From: Piper betle
Lineage: Eukaryota > Streptophyta > Magnoliopsida > Piperales > Piperaceae
Reading direction: 5' to 3'
Assembly: GCA_033002965.1 (NCBI GenBank)
Contig: JAURVB010014824.1
Coordinates: 62,001-126,000, forward strand
DNA: 64,000 nt
The first letter of the stretch is position 1. Every line of letters begins with the position of its first letter. The notes under the pieces are model-generated. The model ran no database searches, was not told the origin of the DNA, and saw nothing but the letters and a program-made list of their open reading frames with translations. This document shows positions 34,014 to 46,400 of this stretch, piece after piece. A program made the position numbers and the translations under genes.

Positions 34014-37000
34014 TACTAGAAAAACGGCTTTCAACCACTCGTTAGATTAGCCACTGGCTTAGCTGTAGTAAGTTAACCACTGCTTTGCTATCGCTGAGGG
34101 TGATCAAATTTAACTATAGGAGTAACGACAGGTTACAATTTTTTCCATTTTTTAAAAAGATACCCACCACTTGTGATGGCATGGAATGACAATAATCAAA
34201 ATTTTAAAAAGTTTAGCCACTGCTTTGCCAAAATTTAATTACAGGGTTAGCCACAGCTAACGATGGCAGTTACTATTTTTTTAAAAAATAAAGATAGTCA
34301 CCGCTTGCGGTGTGACAATATTCAATTTTTTTAAAAAATTAGCCAATTCTTTGCCAAAATTTAACCACGGGATTAGCCATTATTAGTAGTGGCAATCTGA
34401 CTATTTTTTTAAAAAAAATGGTAGGATAGCCACCGCTTGCTACGACAGTTGCCAATTTTTTTTTTAAAAATATGGAGGCCAACTAGCGTTTGCCGGTGGC
34501 AATATTCAACTTTTTTTAAAAAAATTGTTCACCCACTGGATAATCCACCTCTAACACAATAAGTGGTGGCTAATTTTTAAAAAATTAAGTTTGGACGGGA
34601 TTTATCCTACCCATTTATTTTTAAAAAAATTGAATTAAATGGCTGTCCGTTTAATGCCACATAATTGGCCACATGTTGGAAACACGCGGCCGCATGCACA
34701 CCGCCTGCAAGGGCCGGTGGTGCCATCCCTTGCCCCACCATCCCCACTTGACTACCACCCCTATCCTGGTTGCCCCATTCGATCGTCACCACCATCGGCG
34801 TCCTAGACGTAGCCACCGCCATCCCGGCCATGTGCCGCCATGCAGAACTTGTAAAATTCAACTTCAGGTTAAGGTTTTACTCACTTGTATTTTTACCCGG
34901 TTTGGGCCAGTTTGAATGAGCTCGATCCATACCAGTTTTCAGTTATGAGTCTGAGACCCAATTCGGCTCACCACCGGCAAGTCTCTAGTTTGCCCTTGGC
35001 CACTAGACAGGCATCCTTAAGAATCGCCTCACAGCCGGCTATCTATCTGTATCACTCACGACTACCAGCACTACCGCAGTTGTAGCCGGTTACCACTACT
35101 ACCACCACCCTTTCGAGCTGTTTTCCAATGCCGGTGAGCTGCCTCAGACTAATCCGAGCACTCAGATAGGTTCATCTTGCTGAGACCTTCATTTTGAGAC
35201 TACTTATGATCACTGCCACGGTCGTGATCATCGCTTGCAACACCGCCGCACCCGTGGCCATTCTGCCCCTTTTTAGTCGTTTTTGGCTAGCGAGCGGTCG
35301 GACTTCGCCGATCGCCACTACCATCATCTTCCTTGTCACCACGGCCGTCAATCCCGATAGGCGATGACCCCAGCTGCAACACTGTGTACATTTTCAGGCG
35401 ACGGGCACCGGCCGCCCCATTCAGCCCGTTTGCTCGTGTTTGTGCCTGTTTACCCACATTCAAGTCTGCTAACCCATGTCTGAGTCTGCTAGTTCATGCT
35501 TATGTCCGCCCAGTCAACCCAGCCCATTTTCTAGTTAACCCAAACTAAGTTGGTCCAGCTTATTCAACTCGGTCTGGTTCAGCTCAGTTCATTCAGGTCC
35601 GACTCATTTTTAGCCGTTTTTACCGTTTTCGACTATTTTCAGTAATTCGAGAACCCCTACATTAGTTAAGATGCATATTCATATAATTTAGCGTGTTTTG
35701 ATGTTACATTTATTTTATTTATTTATTATTTTACTTATTTATTTATTTAGTTATTATTATTTATTTCTTGTTATTCATGTATTTATTGATTATAATGCAT
35801 GTTTATATGATTTATTTATTATTAATAATGACATATTTACTTATTAATATTAGTTTATTTATGTTTACTAAATTATGTTATTTATTCATTTATTTATCTA
35901 TTTCTTTGTTCGCGTGTATGTTATTATTTATTTGTATTCAATTATGTATTCTTATATTGTATAACTATGAAATTATTAATATTTATGATTAATTAAAATT
36001 AACTATTTACTTATTTATTTATTGAATGATTATGTATTTATTTATTTGATATATTTATATGTTTAATAACACATGTATATGTAATATTTACTTGTGTTAG
36101 CCGTGTATTTATATAATATATGTTATTATTATTTTATGATTAGAGTATAGATTATTTTCATGTATTTATTATTTATCTATTTATTCTTGTGTGTATGTAT
36201 ATATTTATTTATTATTTATTATTAGTTATTATCATTTATTATGTTTTGATTTACATGTTGTATGTTTAGTTGTAGGTTTATTTAACTGTATTCTTGATTA
36301 GAATGTATTGATGACGTGAGTGCACACCACAAGTATGTATTATATATAGATGCCAGTATTTTACTTAGTAGTGGGTTTCGATATATGTTTTAAAGTTTGA
36401 GCTCACCATAGAGGATATGTTACGCTTGGAACTTGGACCATAGGTTCGTTAGGACTCTCCTCACTTTTTAGCATCGTACTACATTGTTGATTTGATTTCA
36501 AGATTGCAGGACATGTTAAGTGGTTGTTTTATCATAATCCCACTGAACACGTTATTTGGGTGTATTTACTTCTTGTGATTAATAACCCTTGAGGATGAGA
36601 CCCTCAAGTCTGATTTTGAAAACAAGATCCACTATAAGTTGCCTTTGGGCCTATTATATAAATCCCCTCATAGACCTATATATGATTTTATCGTGCTTTC
36701 AGTGAGACAAGAGATGGGAAAATTGACTCATACGTACCATGAGCAGGTGCATGTGTCATATCAAAGCAGGCTCTGGATTAGTGAGAGGTTGTTTCATTCG
36801 AGGGATCATGGAAACTCCCGTTTTGAGTTCCTCATACCCAGAGAAATGTAGAGGTTTACAGGCACTGTTTAGTATAACGCACGTCTAGACTTGTGGTTCA
36901 AAGGGTACTAAATGCGACTGTCTAAGAGTACCTGACTTTCGTACTCAAGGCTAGGAGAATTATAGAGGAAAGAAGAAGGCTTAGGATATATTGGTTGTCC

Positions 37001-38008
37001 TAAGGGACCAGGAAAATGAGAAAATGCCGAGAGAGATATTAGACCAATTAGTTCGGGATGCTATCAAGTGTGTAGCCTGTTGGCTCCTCAGTAGATCCCC
37101 TAAGGAATATTCATGAGAAGTATATAAACATTTTTATTCAAAATGAGAGTCAGCTCTCATTTGACAGTTTGTTATGTAGTTATATTTTTGGACCAGTAAC
37201 ACTTGTTATTGAAGTTTTTTATATTATATATATATAGGTTTTATGATTCTGAGTTGACTTTGGTTGGATGACAGATAAACGCTACACACACTTGAGATCA
37301 ACGCAGTTAATTTCTTTTACATTTTTACTTATATTTAATGTATTTTTGACCTATATTTAACTATGTCTTCTATTCTCTTGACACCAAGGGGGTTACTTCG
37401 ATCTGTATTATTGATCAAGTCTTATAGATTAGCTGCTCTAGACATGAGTTGATTCAATCATAACATTTCCAATTCAGTTCTTAGGTGAACCCAAATCAGG
37501 GTGTTACACAACCACCACCATCGTCGCCCTCCCAACCTCGCCACCGCTGTCCTAGCCATGCCATCGATGTGCCCCACCCTCGCATCCTGACCTTGCCATC
37601 ACCGTCCATGTCCCGCCATCGCTACCACCACTGGCATATCGGCTTAGCTACCACCATCCTAGCCCTGATCTCACCACTTCCACTGGCGTACAAGCCCGGC
37701 ACCACCTTGGCCACTACTGGCTCTATCTTGGCCCCGCCGCTACCATCCCTGCCCCATCCCCACCAAAGTCACCCTACTACCGGGCCACCGGTGTAACCTG
37801 TGGCTAACGTATTTTATTATTATTTTTTATTTTGCCATAGACTGCGGCGGCTAAAGTTAACACAGCGCTTGGTGGCAATTGCCCGTTTGACCACATCGCA
37901 AGTGCCACCACATATATGTGACTTTTCTTGTGGCAAACATAAATTTGCCACGGGAAAAGGCCTACTTGCCACAACATTAGGCAAATAATAGCCTTTTTTC
38001 CCCTAGTG
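34014..38008 (+). mobile_element. Non-autonomous CACTA-type (En/Spm) DNA transposon, split by a solo LTR
   Basis: The left end reads TACTAGAAAAACGGC (C to T at the first base of the expected CACTA). The right end, read inward on the minus strand, is CACTAGGGGAAAAAAGGC. The left subterminal region (34070-34540) holds three or four diverged units of about 125-140 bp containing AGCCACTGCTTTGCC and AGCCACCGCTTGC, each with a TTTTTTTAAAAAA block. The right end has related GCCAC/TTGCCAC phrases (37860-37990). The interior outside the LTR is a GC-rich CCACCATC-like stretch (34680-34845 and 37509-37800). There is no transposase. Flanking triplets CAG and CAT are a poor target duplication, consistent with age. 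Without the LTR the element would be about 1.3 kb. Confidence 0.65.
34850..37508 (+). mobile_element. Solo LTR (2.66 kb) of the gypsy family, nested in the CACTA element
   Basis: It begins TGTAAAATTCAACTTCAGGTT (compare TGTAAAACCCACGATTCGAGTT at 23407) and ends AGGGTGTTACA, with CACTA interior on both sides and no internal retroelement sequence. It shares with the LTR at 23407 the TATA context (GGGCCTATTATATAAATCCC, 36650-36668), the AATAACCCTTGAGGATGAGA phrase and the final kilobase. Flanking pentamers GAACT and CAACC match at three positions. The stretch 35690-36300 is an AT-rich (ATTT)n-like region not seen in the other copy. Confidence 0.7.
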
Positions 38009-38887
38009 CATTAGTGATTGAACTATATAATAATGGGCTTTTTGTGTACATTAATAATATCATAATTACTATATATGAACTATTTTTATTAATTATATTG
38101 TCTTTATGTTATAATAAGTTATTCTTATGTATTTCCATAAAAAAATAGTTTGTTATACACTGGAATTATCTAGAGAAGGTTTTCTTTTTCTTCTTCTTTT
38201 TAGAGAAGGTCTTAATACTTAGGACTTCCTTGTCGTATGAATTAAACCCTAAACTATGAGAAGGACAACCAACTGAATAGTGGGATCACCAAGGTATTGG
38301 ATAACGATTTAGATTCAACCAATAACAAATGCACTAGGATTAGGTCATTAGTTGCTTGAATATGAGTAGAAGCATGAACGGCTCAATTTATTTGGATTTT
38401 AATGAATTTGGGAAATTTAAAATTTTGTTTAGTGAAAATAATTAATTAGAATTAGCAGCCATTATGGGTAGATGTTGTACTCCTAGGAGATTTAAAGGTG
38501 ATTAAGAAATTAAGGAGGATTATATAAGTATATACCAATAAATCCTTAATCCTTCTTTCCTTGATCTCCTCCTCACACCAAAAAGCAATTTTCTTCTTCT
38601 ATAAGATGAATGAATTAAGCGAAGAGATTCCTAATATCAATTCTAGCAAATTTATGTATTCTCATATATGGTAAATAAATATGAAGCTAAGCAAGGACCT
38701 TTTGGGTGTGTATATATATACCCATGGATATTTTACTCTCTCTCCCTATCTTCCTTCTTCCGTAGTTTTCGATGGTTTTGGGTGAAGAAGACTTAAACTT
38801 TTCATTTTGAATTCACTTATAGAAGTTAGAATGAGCTAGAGACAGAAGAAGTCAAAGGTAGTAAATCATTAGCATTATAAATTTCAT
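38009..38887. other. AT-rich intergenic DNA
   Basis: No gene supported. A TA run lies at about 38711-38721. Confidence 0.5.
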
Positions 38888-40552
38888 TGTTAGGAAACAT
38901 CATTAGTCTGTGTAAGAGGTAATGGCGCATCTCTCTTATGCATGAATCATAAAGTGGTATGAAAAGAAGCTAACCAATCACAACTTGTGTATATAAGTTG
39001 TGTTTATATTTGTATTCAAAGTAATCCTCTAATAACCCATTTGAAAGAGTTAAGGAGGTAAGTATCTTTTGTTTACTCATGTAGTGGGATTAAGGGTTTG
39101 AGAGATTGTGTTTCTTCTTAAAAGGGTGAAGGATGACCTAGAGGGAATACTCTAGGGTTTTTATACTCTTGTACTCTGTGGTTGTTGTAAGAACGATGTA
39201 ATTACTTAATTACCATGGAGCTTTGATCTGATATTATTAAATTTTTTGAACCTCATTTAGTAGCACTTGTTCGATTGTGTATACCTTCAATTTTCTATCA
39301 CATTTGTTGACTATCCTATTCTATTGTTTGTTGCATTTTTTTGCAACAAGTGATATTAAGAGCGTTGGTTGGTAGATTTATATATATCAACCAACATTGT
39401 CGGGTGTGAAGCCCCAAAAGTTGACGGATGAGGAGTGAACCCTCTTGGATAAAAAGGTTTTTGGCACAAATTCTGTTGTATGCGCCAGAAGCAGGTTGCA
39501 TTCAACATATCTATATCTAAGTAAGCTACTTCATATTTGATGTCTACTTTGGCTAGATTACATGAGAAGCCTTCCACTTCAAATATGAGCGCACACAAGT
39601 GGAGTGGATGATGAATCTAATTCATTTGACTTGAAATTAGTTAATTTGTGCCTACAAAAACATAGTGCTTGTATCTCAGAGATTGTATCAAGTGAGGGAG
39701 TGTATGTAGAAGGCTTTGGTTGGAGGGATGATGTTGATTTATTCAAGGACTTTTCTCTGGAGGATACGAAGGACTTAAGCGAAGAGAAGGAACTTCAAAG
39801 AAGGAATATGACCTTAGGCAAGCGAAGCAAGTTGCCGTGTTTGTCTGGTGAGGAGAATATTGTGAAGATGTTTAAAAGGATTCAACTCATACAAATCAAA
39901 TTCAGGAGATGGGCTAAAGTTGAGTGGGAGTTCAACTGTGTTATACTTTTGCTAAGATATTGATTTTGAGATGGAAAAACCAAAAATAATCTAGTAACAA
40001 TTGAATAATCTAAGAGGAAGTAAGGATGCTGCAAAATGGTCTCCAAGTGGGAAATTGTTGGGAGTGTGGCTTTGTTTTGCACAGTCGTAGAAGTGAATTG
40101 GAAAGCAGGAAGTAGTCTTCGATGCCAGTGTGCGAAGTGATGAGAATATGCTCCTAATGCATATAACTCCTACAGGGGTGCGAATAGAAGCTGAACAATC
40201 ACAACTTATGTATATAAGTTGTGTTTGAGTTTCTTGAATGTAATCTTTTGATAGTCTATTTGAGTGACGTTAAGGAGGTGAGTATATTTTTTTATTTAGG
40301 ATAATGTATTTCTTTTTGTTAGGGTGGAAGATGACTTAGAGGGTGTACTCTAAGGTTCCTTTATACCTCTTGTAGTTATTGTTTAAGTGTTGTAGTTTCT
40401 TGATTATTGTGGATCTTCAAGTGGGTCTTTGAGAATTAGGTTTTTTAACCTTCGCTTATCTTGGTGTGTTCCATTCTGTATACGTTTCAATTTTCTATCT
40501 CATTGGTTAGCTAAATATCCTATTCCTTTGCTTGTTGCATTTTTCCACAACA
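38888..40552 (+). mobile_element. Small two-LTR copia-like element (TRIM/LARD-like)
   Basis: The left LTR (38888-39348) starts TGTTAGGAAAC and ends TTGCAACA. The right LTR (40056-40552) starts TGTTGGGAG and ends CCACAACA. They share ATCACAACTTGTGTATATAAGTTGTGTT-like promoter sequence (38978 and 40198), AGGATGACCTAGAGGG and CTATCCTATTC. A decayed primer site (GTGATATTAAGAGC, TGGTATCAGAGC type) follows the left LTR, and AAGTGGGAAAT precedes the right LTR, both typical of copia. The 700-bp interior has one 119-codon frame (39604-39963) without a recognisable domain. No pol is present. LTR divergence indicates age. Confidence 0.75.
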
Positions 40553-41250
40553 TCACGTACATCTTTACTGAAACAAAATGCTAATACAAACCAACACTCA
40601 AAGGAAGGTAACAAAGCCATACAAAACGGCGTAACACTCAATTTTGCATGAAATGACATTCTTAGTAACTTAACATAAGACGGCAAATTTACTTGGATGA
40701 TTTTTGTGACTTTTGATATAGAAAAATATTTGGGTAGCCATATTTCACTAAATTTCATGTTAGCGGTTTCAATTCAATAAAAACCCGAAGTACCCATTTC
40801 ACCAGTTTTGCCGTCGACTGCTCCAACGATGGGGGTAGTTTTTAGTCTCTGAAACGCCAGTCTTTGAAGGCATGGAAGATTGGTCCACATGCAAGGCCTT
40901 TGAGCGCCCGATGAGAAAATTCTGAACATCAAACTCGCAAACCAAAAACCACCATCTTCCCAGCCTCGATTTCCTTATCTTCCTTGCCTTGATCTTCCTC
41001 GAAGCAAATGATTGTTTGAATTTTTTTTCTAAAAATGGGGAAATGATTACTATATATATTTTTGGGACCTGGGTAGTATAATTAATTTTGGAGCTATTAA
41101 CTACATAATTCGAAGTACCAAAAAGAAAGTGTATAGATATGACTTGTTTAGTATTTCATTTGATTTGGATTTCTAGTTAGTCAAGTAATATGTATTTTTG
41201 CTTGCAGCACCAATTAATTAACAAGGGGAAGTAGAAATCACCAAATCAGT
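40553..41250. other. Intergenic DNA
   Basis: No supportable gene. A minus-strand frame of 83 codons (40507-40758) overlaps the right LTR and lacks features. Confidence 0.45.
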
Positions 41251-43200
41251 GTGATGTTGCCTAAGGAAAAAGATGGAAGGCTTAGCAGGTTGCCGGAGGA
41301 TTGTTGTCGCACATTCTGTCATTCCTCTGACAGTGACAGCCGAAGGCGGTGCAGACTAGCATTCTCTCCGAGCAATGGAGATATTTGTGGACGTTTATTT
41401 TGTCGTTGTTTCCTTCATAGGTTCCACTTGATGATTTGAAGAGGAGTTTGCCAGATGAGTGCCGTCTGATTTAAGGGGAGTGTGTCAGACGATGATGGTT
41501 TTCGGGCCACGCCCGATGTATAAAGGGGAATTGTTGGGTTTATCCCACATCGGTCGTAGAGGTTATTGGTGACATATAGGCTAATGGGAAAACCTTATTC
41601 TTTGAGCTAGTTTTTTGATTAAGAGAGGCCTGTGACACATATTGAGAGTTTTCTTTGGTTGTTTAAAATCTCCTTTGGGGGCCCGAAGGTCCAACAGTGG
41701 TTTCAACGCTTGGGTAGGGGCCCAAAGGGCCGAACACCTTGGAGAATGACATACACGATAAACAATTCTTGAATGGAAATAAGCTCTTCTTGAAAGAAAA
41801 TTATAATGTTAATCGCACAAGTGCTTGGTCAGTGTGATGCCCCATCAAACATAATATTTTCATATTCCACCAAACCTGACCAATATAGAATCAATGACAT
41901 GGAATCCAAGTTTGAGTCTTGGATAGTTTTGGATATAGGCTTTCCCATTAGTTTATATATAATTTACCAACATTATTCACGACCGATGTGAGATAAACCC
42001 AACAATTCCCCTTCAGACGACTCCAAAACTATCATTATTGAATCACCTCCCCTTAAATCATAAGGTGGAACCAACTCCCGTCATGCCTCTTCCAATCTGC
42101 TTTCTTCACCCAACTCTATCTCGTTTGCTGCAAACTACCCCTACCCTCCAACACCCTTTCTGCTTAAGCTCCCTCAAATCCCTTCATCTCACGAGAATGC
42201 AGACAAGCAAAGCAATGCTGGAGAGGCTGACTTCTAGTTGGTGCTGCCCGGTCCTTGAGCAGTTACCCATGGACAATTGTACACTGATTACACTGATTAC
42301 CACAACCTCACACTTTCCCTAACCATAACCAGCTCAACAATTAAGCATCTACACAAATTCTCCTATCTTTTCAAATAGGTTGAAATTTGTGCGCCCAAGA
42401 TTTCGTCCTTGGAGCCGTACGGTGAGTATCCCTGTGATGGTTATGCGCTCAACCATTTACGTTCCCTTGACAAAGCCGACATCTATTTCAATCACCGGTT
42501 CGATAATTTATCTCTCAAGGAAGAGCATTATTCTTCAAACTATGAATTGCTTTTTCTCTAGTCTTTGTCCCGTTAAGCTCATATTAAGGGAAACAGTTCT
42601 AGAGGTATGTTTACAATTTACATTCGTCTATCACTTTCAGAATAATTTTTATTTCCGCTATCTTCATGTTCTTGATCAATACTTTTTATTTATCACAATG
42701 TGTGCGTAATATAAGTACGTTCTTGTGTATGTATAGGTCCTTTCTATTGTTTATGATTTTCACCAAAGAATGCCAACCCCAGCTCGAGCAAATCATCTAT
42801 GTATCAACTGGCCTTAAAGTAGCTATATCCCGGGCTTTGCCGTCGCGTGCAGGAGTTGTACCCAGATTGAACACCTGAAAATCCACCTTGATGCCCAAAC
42901 ATATTTGATGTCTAGTGTACGTTGATAGTTGGCAATAATAATGGATTTTCAACTGTTTTCTTTATTTACGTTGTGTATGATTGTTGACTTCTTCGGTTGT
43001 GGTTAATCCCCCTCTTGTGTAGGAGTGTAAATGGAATATTGATAGCAAGTGCTGGATGGCACTGTAAGATTCGTTCCAATTCGAATATCTCACCACTGTT
43101 GAAATAGGGCTGTTGTTTGATAGAACTGCGGATGATTATTATGCTTGCCACTCATCTTTGAGGGCGTCAAGATTGCTCTCGACAAGTCAAGAAAGCTAAC
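41250..43200 (+). pseudogene. F-box/LRR/FBD-type protein, broken
   Basis: The intact family forms SCF ubiquitin-ligase receptors. Pieces appear in the expected order but in different frames. An F-box at 41265-41420 reads GRLSRLPED, then after a frame change GLLSHILSFL and KAVQTSILSEQWRYLWTFIL, with two stops between. LRR segments at 42150-42590 include LKSLHLTRMQTSKAMLERL, NLTLSLTITSSTIKHLH and VEICAPKISSLEPYG...LRSLDKADIYFNHRFD. A segment at 42835-42910 reads GFAVACRSCTQIEHLKIHLD. An FBD-like end at 43022-43110 reads ECKWNIDSKCWMAL and EYLTTVEI. TRIM LTR sequence (41532-42004) is inserted between the F-box and the LRRs. Multiple frame changes and stops make this a clear pseudogene. Confidence 0.7.
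41532..42004. mobile_element. TRIM-like LTRs in inverted orientation
   Basis: A plus-strand LTR (41532-41696, 165 bp) starts TGTTGGGTTTATCCC and ends GGTCCAACA. It is followed by GTGGTTTCAACGC, which resembles the initiator-Met tRNA primer site. A minus-strand copy starts at 42004 (TGTTGGGTTTATCTCACATCGG) and is recognisable to about 41935. The outer flanks also match in inverted orientation (GATTTAAGGGGAG at 41468 plus and about 42047 minus), so the inverted duplication exceeds the LTR itself. Both copies have a snRNA-like USE and a TATA 22 bases apart. Confidence 0.55.
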
Positions 43201-43376
43201 AAAAATGGTTGTAAAAAGCGCTTACTTCATATGGGATGAGATTCGTAGAGATGTCGCACAAGCTCCTCTCTCTTCCTAAAGCCTCCGCCAATGTGGTCAT
43301 TGTAATCGGCTGCCCATATTTGATAAACAAAGGTTCCCCTTCTCTAGTAGTGTTGAGATAAATAATTTTTTGGTAC

Positions 43377-43378
<2 letters not shown>

Positions 43379-43407
<29 letters not shown>
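43379..43407. repeat. (TA)n microsatellite at the left edge of the foldback element
   Basis: About 14 TA units lie directly against the left terminus; a shorter TATATATAT lies just outside the right terminus. The element may have inserted into a TA-rich target. Confidence 0.8.
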
Positions 43408-43408
<1 letters not shown>

Positions 43409-46400
43409 GGAATTTTACTATGCATTGCCAAGTAAGGCAACCCATAGGCAGCGTTAAGAATGGTGGCTGTTGGATCGAAATCCAACGGCCACCATTCTTT
43501 CCTTCAATTTCCCTCCCCCATTGCCCCACGTTGCCGCCGCCGCCCCGCCCACCACCGCCGCCCCGCCCACCACCGCCGCCCCGCCCACCACCGCCGCCGC
43601 GCCCCCATCCGCAGCCCTCCCCCCCACCCTACACTGTTTCCCCCCGCCCCGTTCGCCGCCGCGTCCCCCCGCCCGCAGCCTTCCCCCCACTGCTCTGTTT
43701 CCCCTGCCCCCTCTGCCGCCTCGCCCCCGCCCGCCCCCTACCCGCAGCCCTCCCCCCCACTGCCCCTGTTTCCCCTGCCCCCTCCGCCGCCTCGCCCCCG
43801 CCCGCCCTTGCCCTGTTTTTGCCACCCTCCCCGGCCGCCCGTTTCGCCCCCACCCCTGCCGCCGCTGCCGCCCCGCCCGTCGACCAAGCTCCTCCTCGCC
43901 GTATGCTGCCCTAGCCACCTCCACCCCGGCATCACCTGCTTCACCGCCGGCGGTGGCGCGACAAAACACTGGGAAAGAAGGAGCGATGGCATTTTTGTAA
44001 TAAAAATTTGACTCGCTCCTGACTCGAGTCAAATTTACGAAATAAATTTTAAAAATAAAATATAATAAAATAAAAACTTGACTTGCTCCTGACTCAAGTC
44101 AATTTTATAAAATAAAATTTTAAAATAAAATAATATAAAATAAAAAATTGATTCGCTCCTCGCTGACACCGCTGCTTGCCGACCACCTCCCTGCCGCCAC
44201 CCACACCCTGCCCCCGTCCCCCCACACCTGCTGCCCCTTGCCCCCCACCAGCCCAAGCCCCGCCTCTTGCCGCACCCTGACCCCCTCTCGCCGCCCCGTC
44301 CCCCCCCTCGCCCCTCCCCGCGCCGTCTTCCCCTGCCCCCTTGCGTCGTCTCCTCGATCTCGACTGAAATCAAATTAAAAAATATTATTTTATATTTTTA
44401 ATTTATTTCACAATAATTTTTAATTTTTTTAAAAAATACAAAACCATAAAATAAAAACTTGACTCAATTCCGATCTCGACTGGAGTCAAATTAATATTAT
44501 TGAATAATTTTAAAAAAATAATTTCGTAATAAAAACTTAACACGAGTCGGGATCAAGTCAATAATATAAAATAAATTTAAAAAATATAAGATAATTTTGT
44601 AATAAAAACTTGACTCGATCATTTGCGGAACCGAGTCAAGTTTTTACTACAAAACAACTTTATTACCAAATAAATTTTTATTACAAAATAAATTTTTAAA
44701 AAATAAAATAATTATGTAATAAATTATTTTAACTCATTAAGTAAAATTTTTATTACCAAAATACTCTCCCCTATTTCTTCCTCATTTGTTTTGGCACGCC
44801 ACCCCCTGCCGGCGACCTTGCGGCCGGCAACCCGCTGGCCAACAATGTCACCGCCTCGGGGCTGGATGGGCCTGATGGGAAATGTGCGGCACCGGTCTCG
44901 TGTGGGACGGAATAAAGTTTTTATTACAAAATTATTTTATTTTTTAAATTTATTTCGTAATATTAAATCGATCTCGAGCGAGATCAAATCAAGTATTTAT
45001 TATAAAAAAATTTATTTTTTTTATTTATTTCGTAATAATGACTCAATCCCGATCTCGCGCCCCTGCCCCCAGCCTCGTCGGCCGCCGCAACCTCCGCCTT
45101 AGCCTCCCGCCCTCGCTCGTAGCCATCGCGCACCCCCCCCCCCCCACTCGCACGAGATCGAGTCAATATTACGAAATAAATAAAATAAAATTTTTTTATA
45201 ATAAATACTTGATTTGATCTCGCACGAGATCGAGTTAATATTACGAAATAAATTTAAAAAATAAAATAATTTTGTAATAAAAACTTTATTCCGTCCCACA
45301 CGAGACCGGCGCCACACATTTCCCACCAGGCCCATCCAGCCCCGAGGCGGTGACATTGTTGGCCAGCGGGTTGCCGGCCACAAGGTCGCCGGCAGGGGTG
45401 GCGTGCCAAAACAAATGAGGAAGAAATAGGGGAGAGTATTTTGGTAATAAAAATTTTACTTAATGAATTAAAATAATTTATTACGGAATTATTTTATTTT
45501 TTTAAAATTTATTTTGTAATAAAAATTTATTCTGTAATAAAGTTATTTTGTAATAAAAACTTAACTCGGTCCCCCACATGATCGAGTCAGGTTTTTATTA
45601 CAAAATTATCTTATATTTTTTAAATTTATTTCATATTATTGTCCCGACTCGAGTTAAATTATTATTACGATATTATTTTTAAAAAAATTATTCAATAATA
45701 TTAATTTGACTCCAGTCGAGATCGGGATTGAGTTAAGTTTTTATTTTATGGTTTTGTATTTTTTTAAAAAAATTTAAAAATTATTGTGAATAAATTAAAA
45801 ATATGAAATAAATTTTTTTAATTTGACTTCAGTCGAGATCGGGGAGACGACGCGAGGGGGGAGGGGGAGACAGTGCGGGGCGGGGGGGGGGGGCAGGGGC
45901 GGCGAGAGGGGGTCAGGGGCGGCAAGAGGCGGGGCCTGGGCTGGTGGGGAGCAAGGGGCAGTGGGTGTGGGGGGGCGGGGGGCGGTGTGGGTGGCAGCAG
46001 GGAGGTGGTCGGCAAGCAGCGGCGTCAGCGAGGAGCGAATCAATTTTTTATTTTATATTATATTATTTTAAAATTTTATTTTATAAAATTAACTTGAGTC
46101 AGGAGCAAGTCAAGTTTTTATTTTATTATATTTTATTTGTAAAATTTATTTCGTAAATTTGACTCTAGTCAGGAGCGAGTCAAATTTTTATTACAAAAAT
46201 GCCATGACTCCTTCTTTCCCGGTGTTTTGTCGCGCCACCATCAGCGGTGAAGCAGGTGACGCCGGGGTGGAGGTGGCCAGGGCAGCAGACGGTGGGGAGG
46301 AGCTTGGTCGACGGGCGGGGCGGCGGTGGGGGTTGGGGCGAAACGGGCGGCAACAAGGTAGGGGCGGGCGGGGCCGCGGCGGGGGTGGGGCGAAAGAGGC

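Noticed and set aside
39604..39963. 119-codon frame as an independent host gene
   Set aside because: Lies between two related LTRs with PBS and PPT; better treated as element interior.
41250..41440. Intact small gene of 62 codons
   Set aside because: The residues GRLSRLPED are the start of an F-box that continues in another frame; it is part of the pseudogene.
41532..41712. USE plus TATA as the promoter of a real U6 or other snRNA gene
   Set aside because: The sequence 25-30 bases after the TATA is LTR sequence, not a snRNA; the promoter-like module belongs to the repeat.
43420..44032. Long Pro/Arg/His-rich frames resembling extensin-like proteins, on several frames and strands, mirrored at 46159-46809
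   Set aside because: They all sit in the GC-rich low-complexity part of the palindrome, are open on both strands at once, and reflect composition rather than coding.
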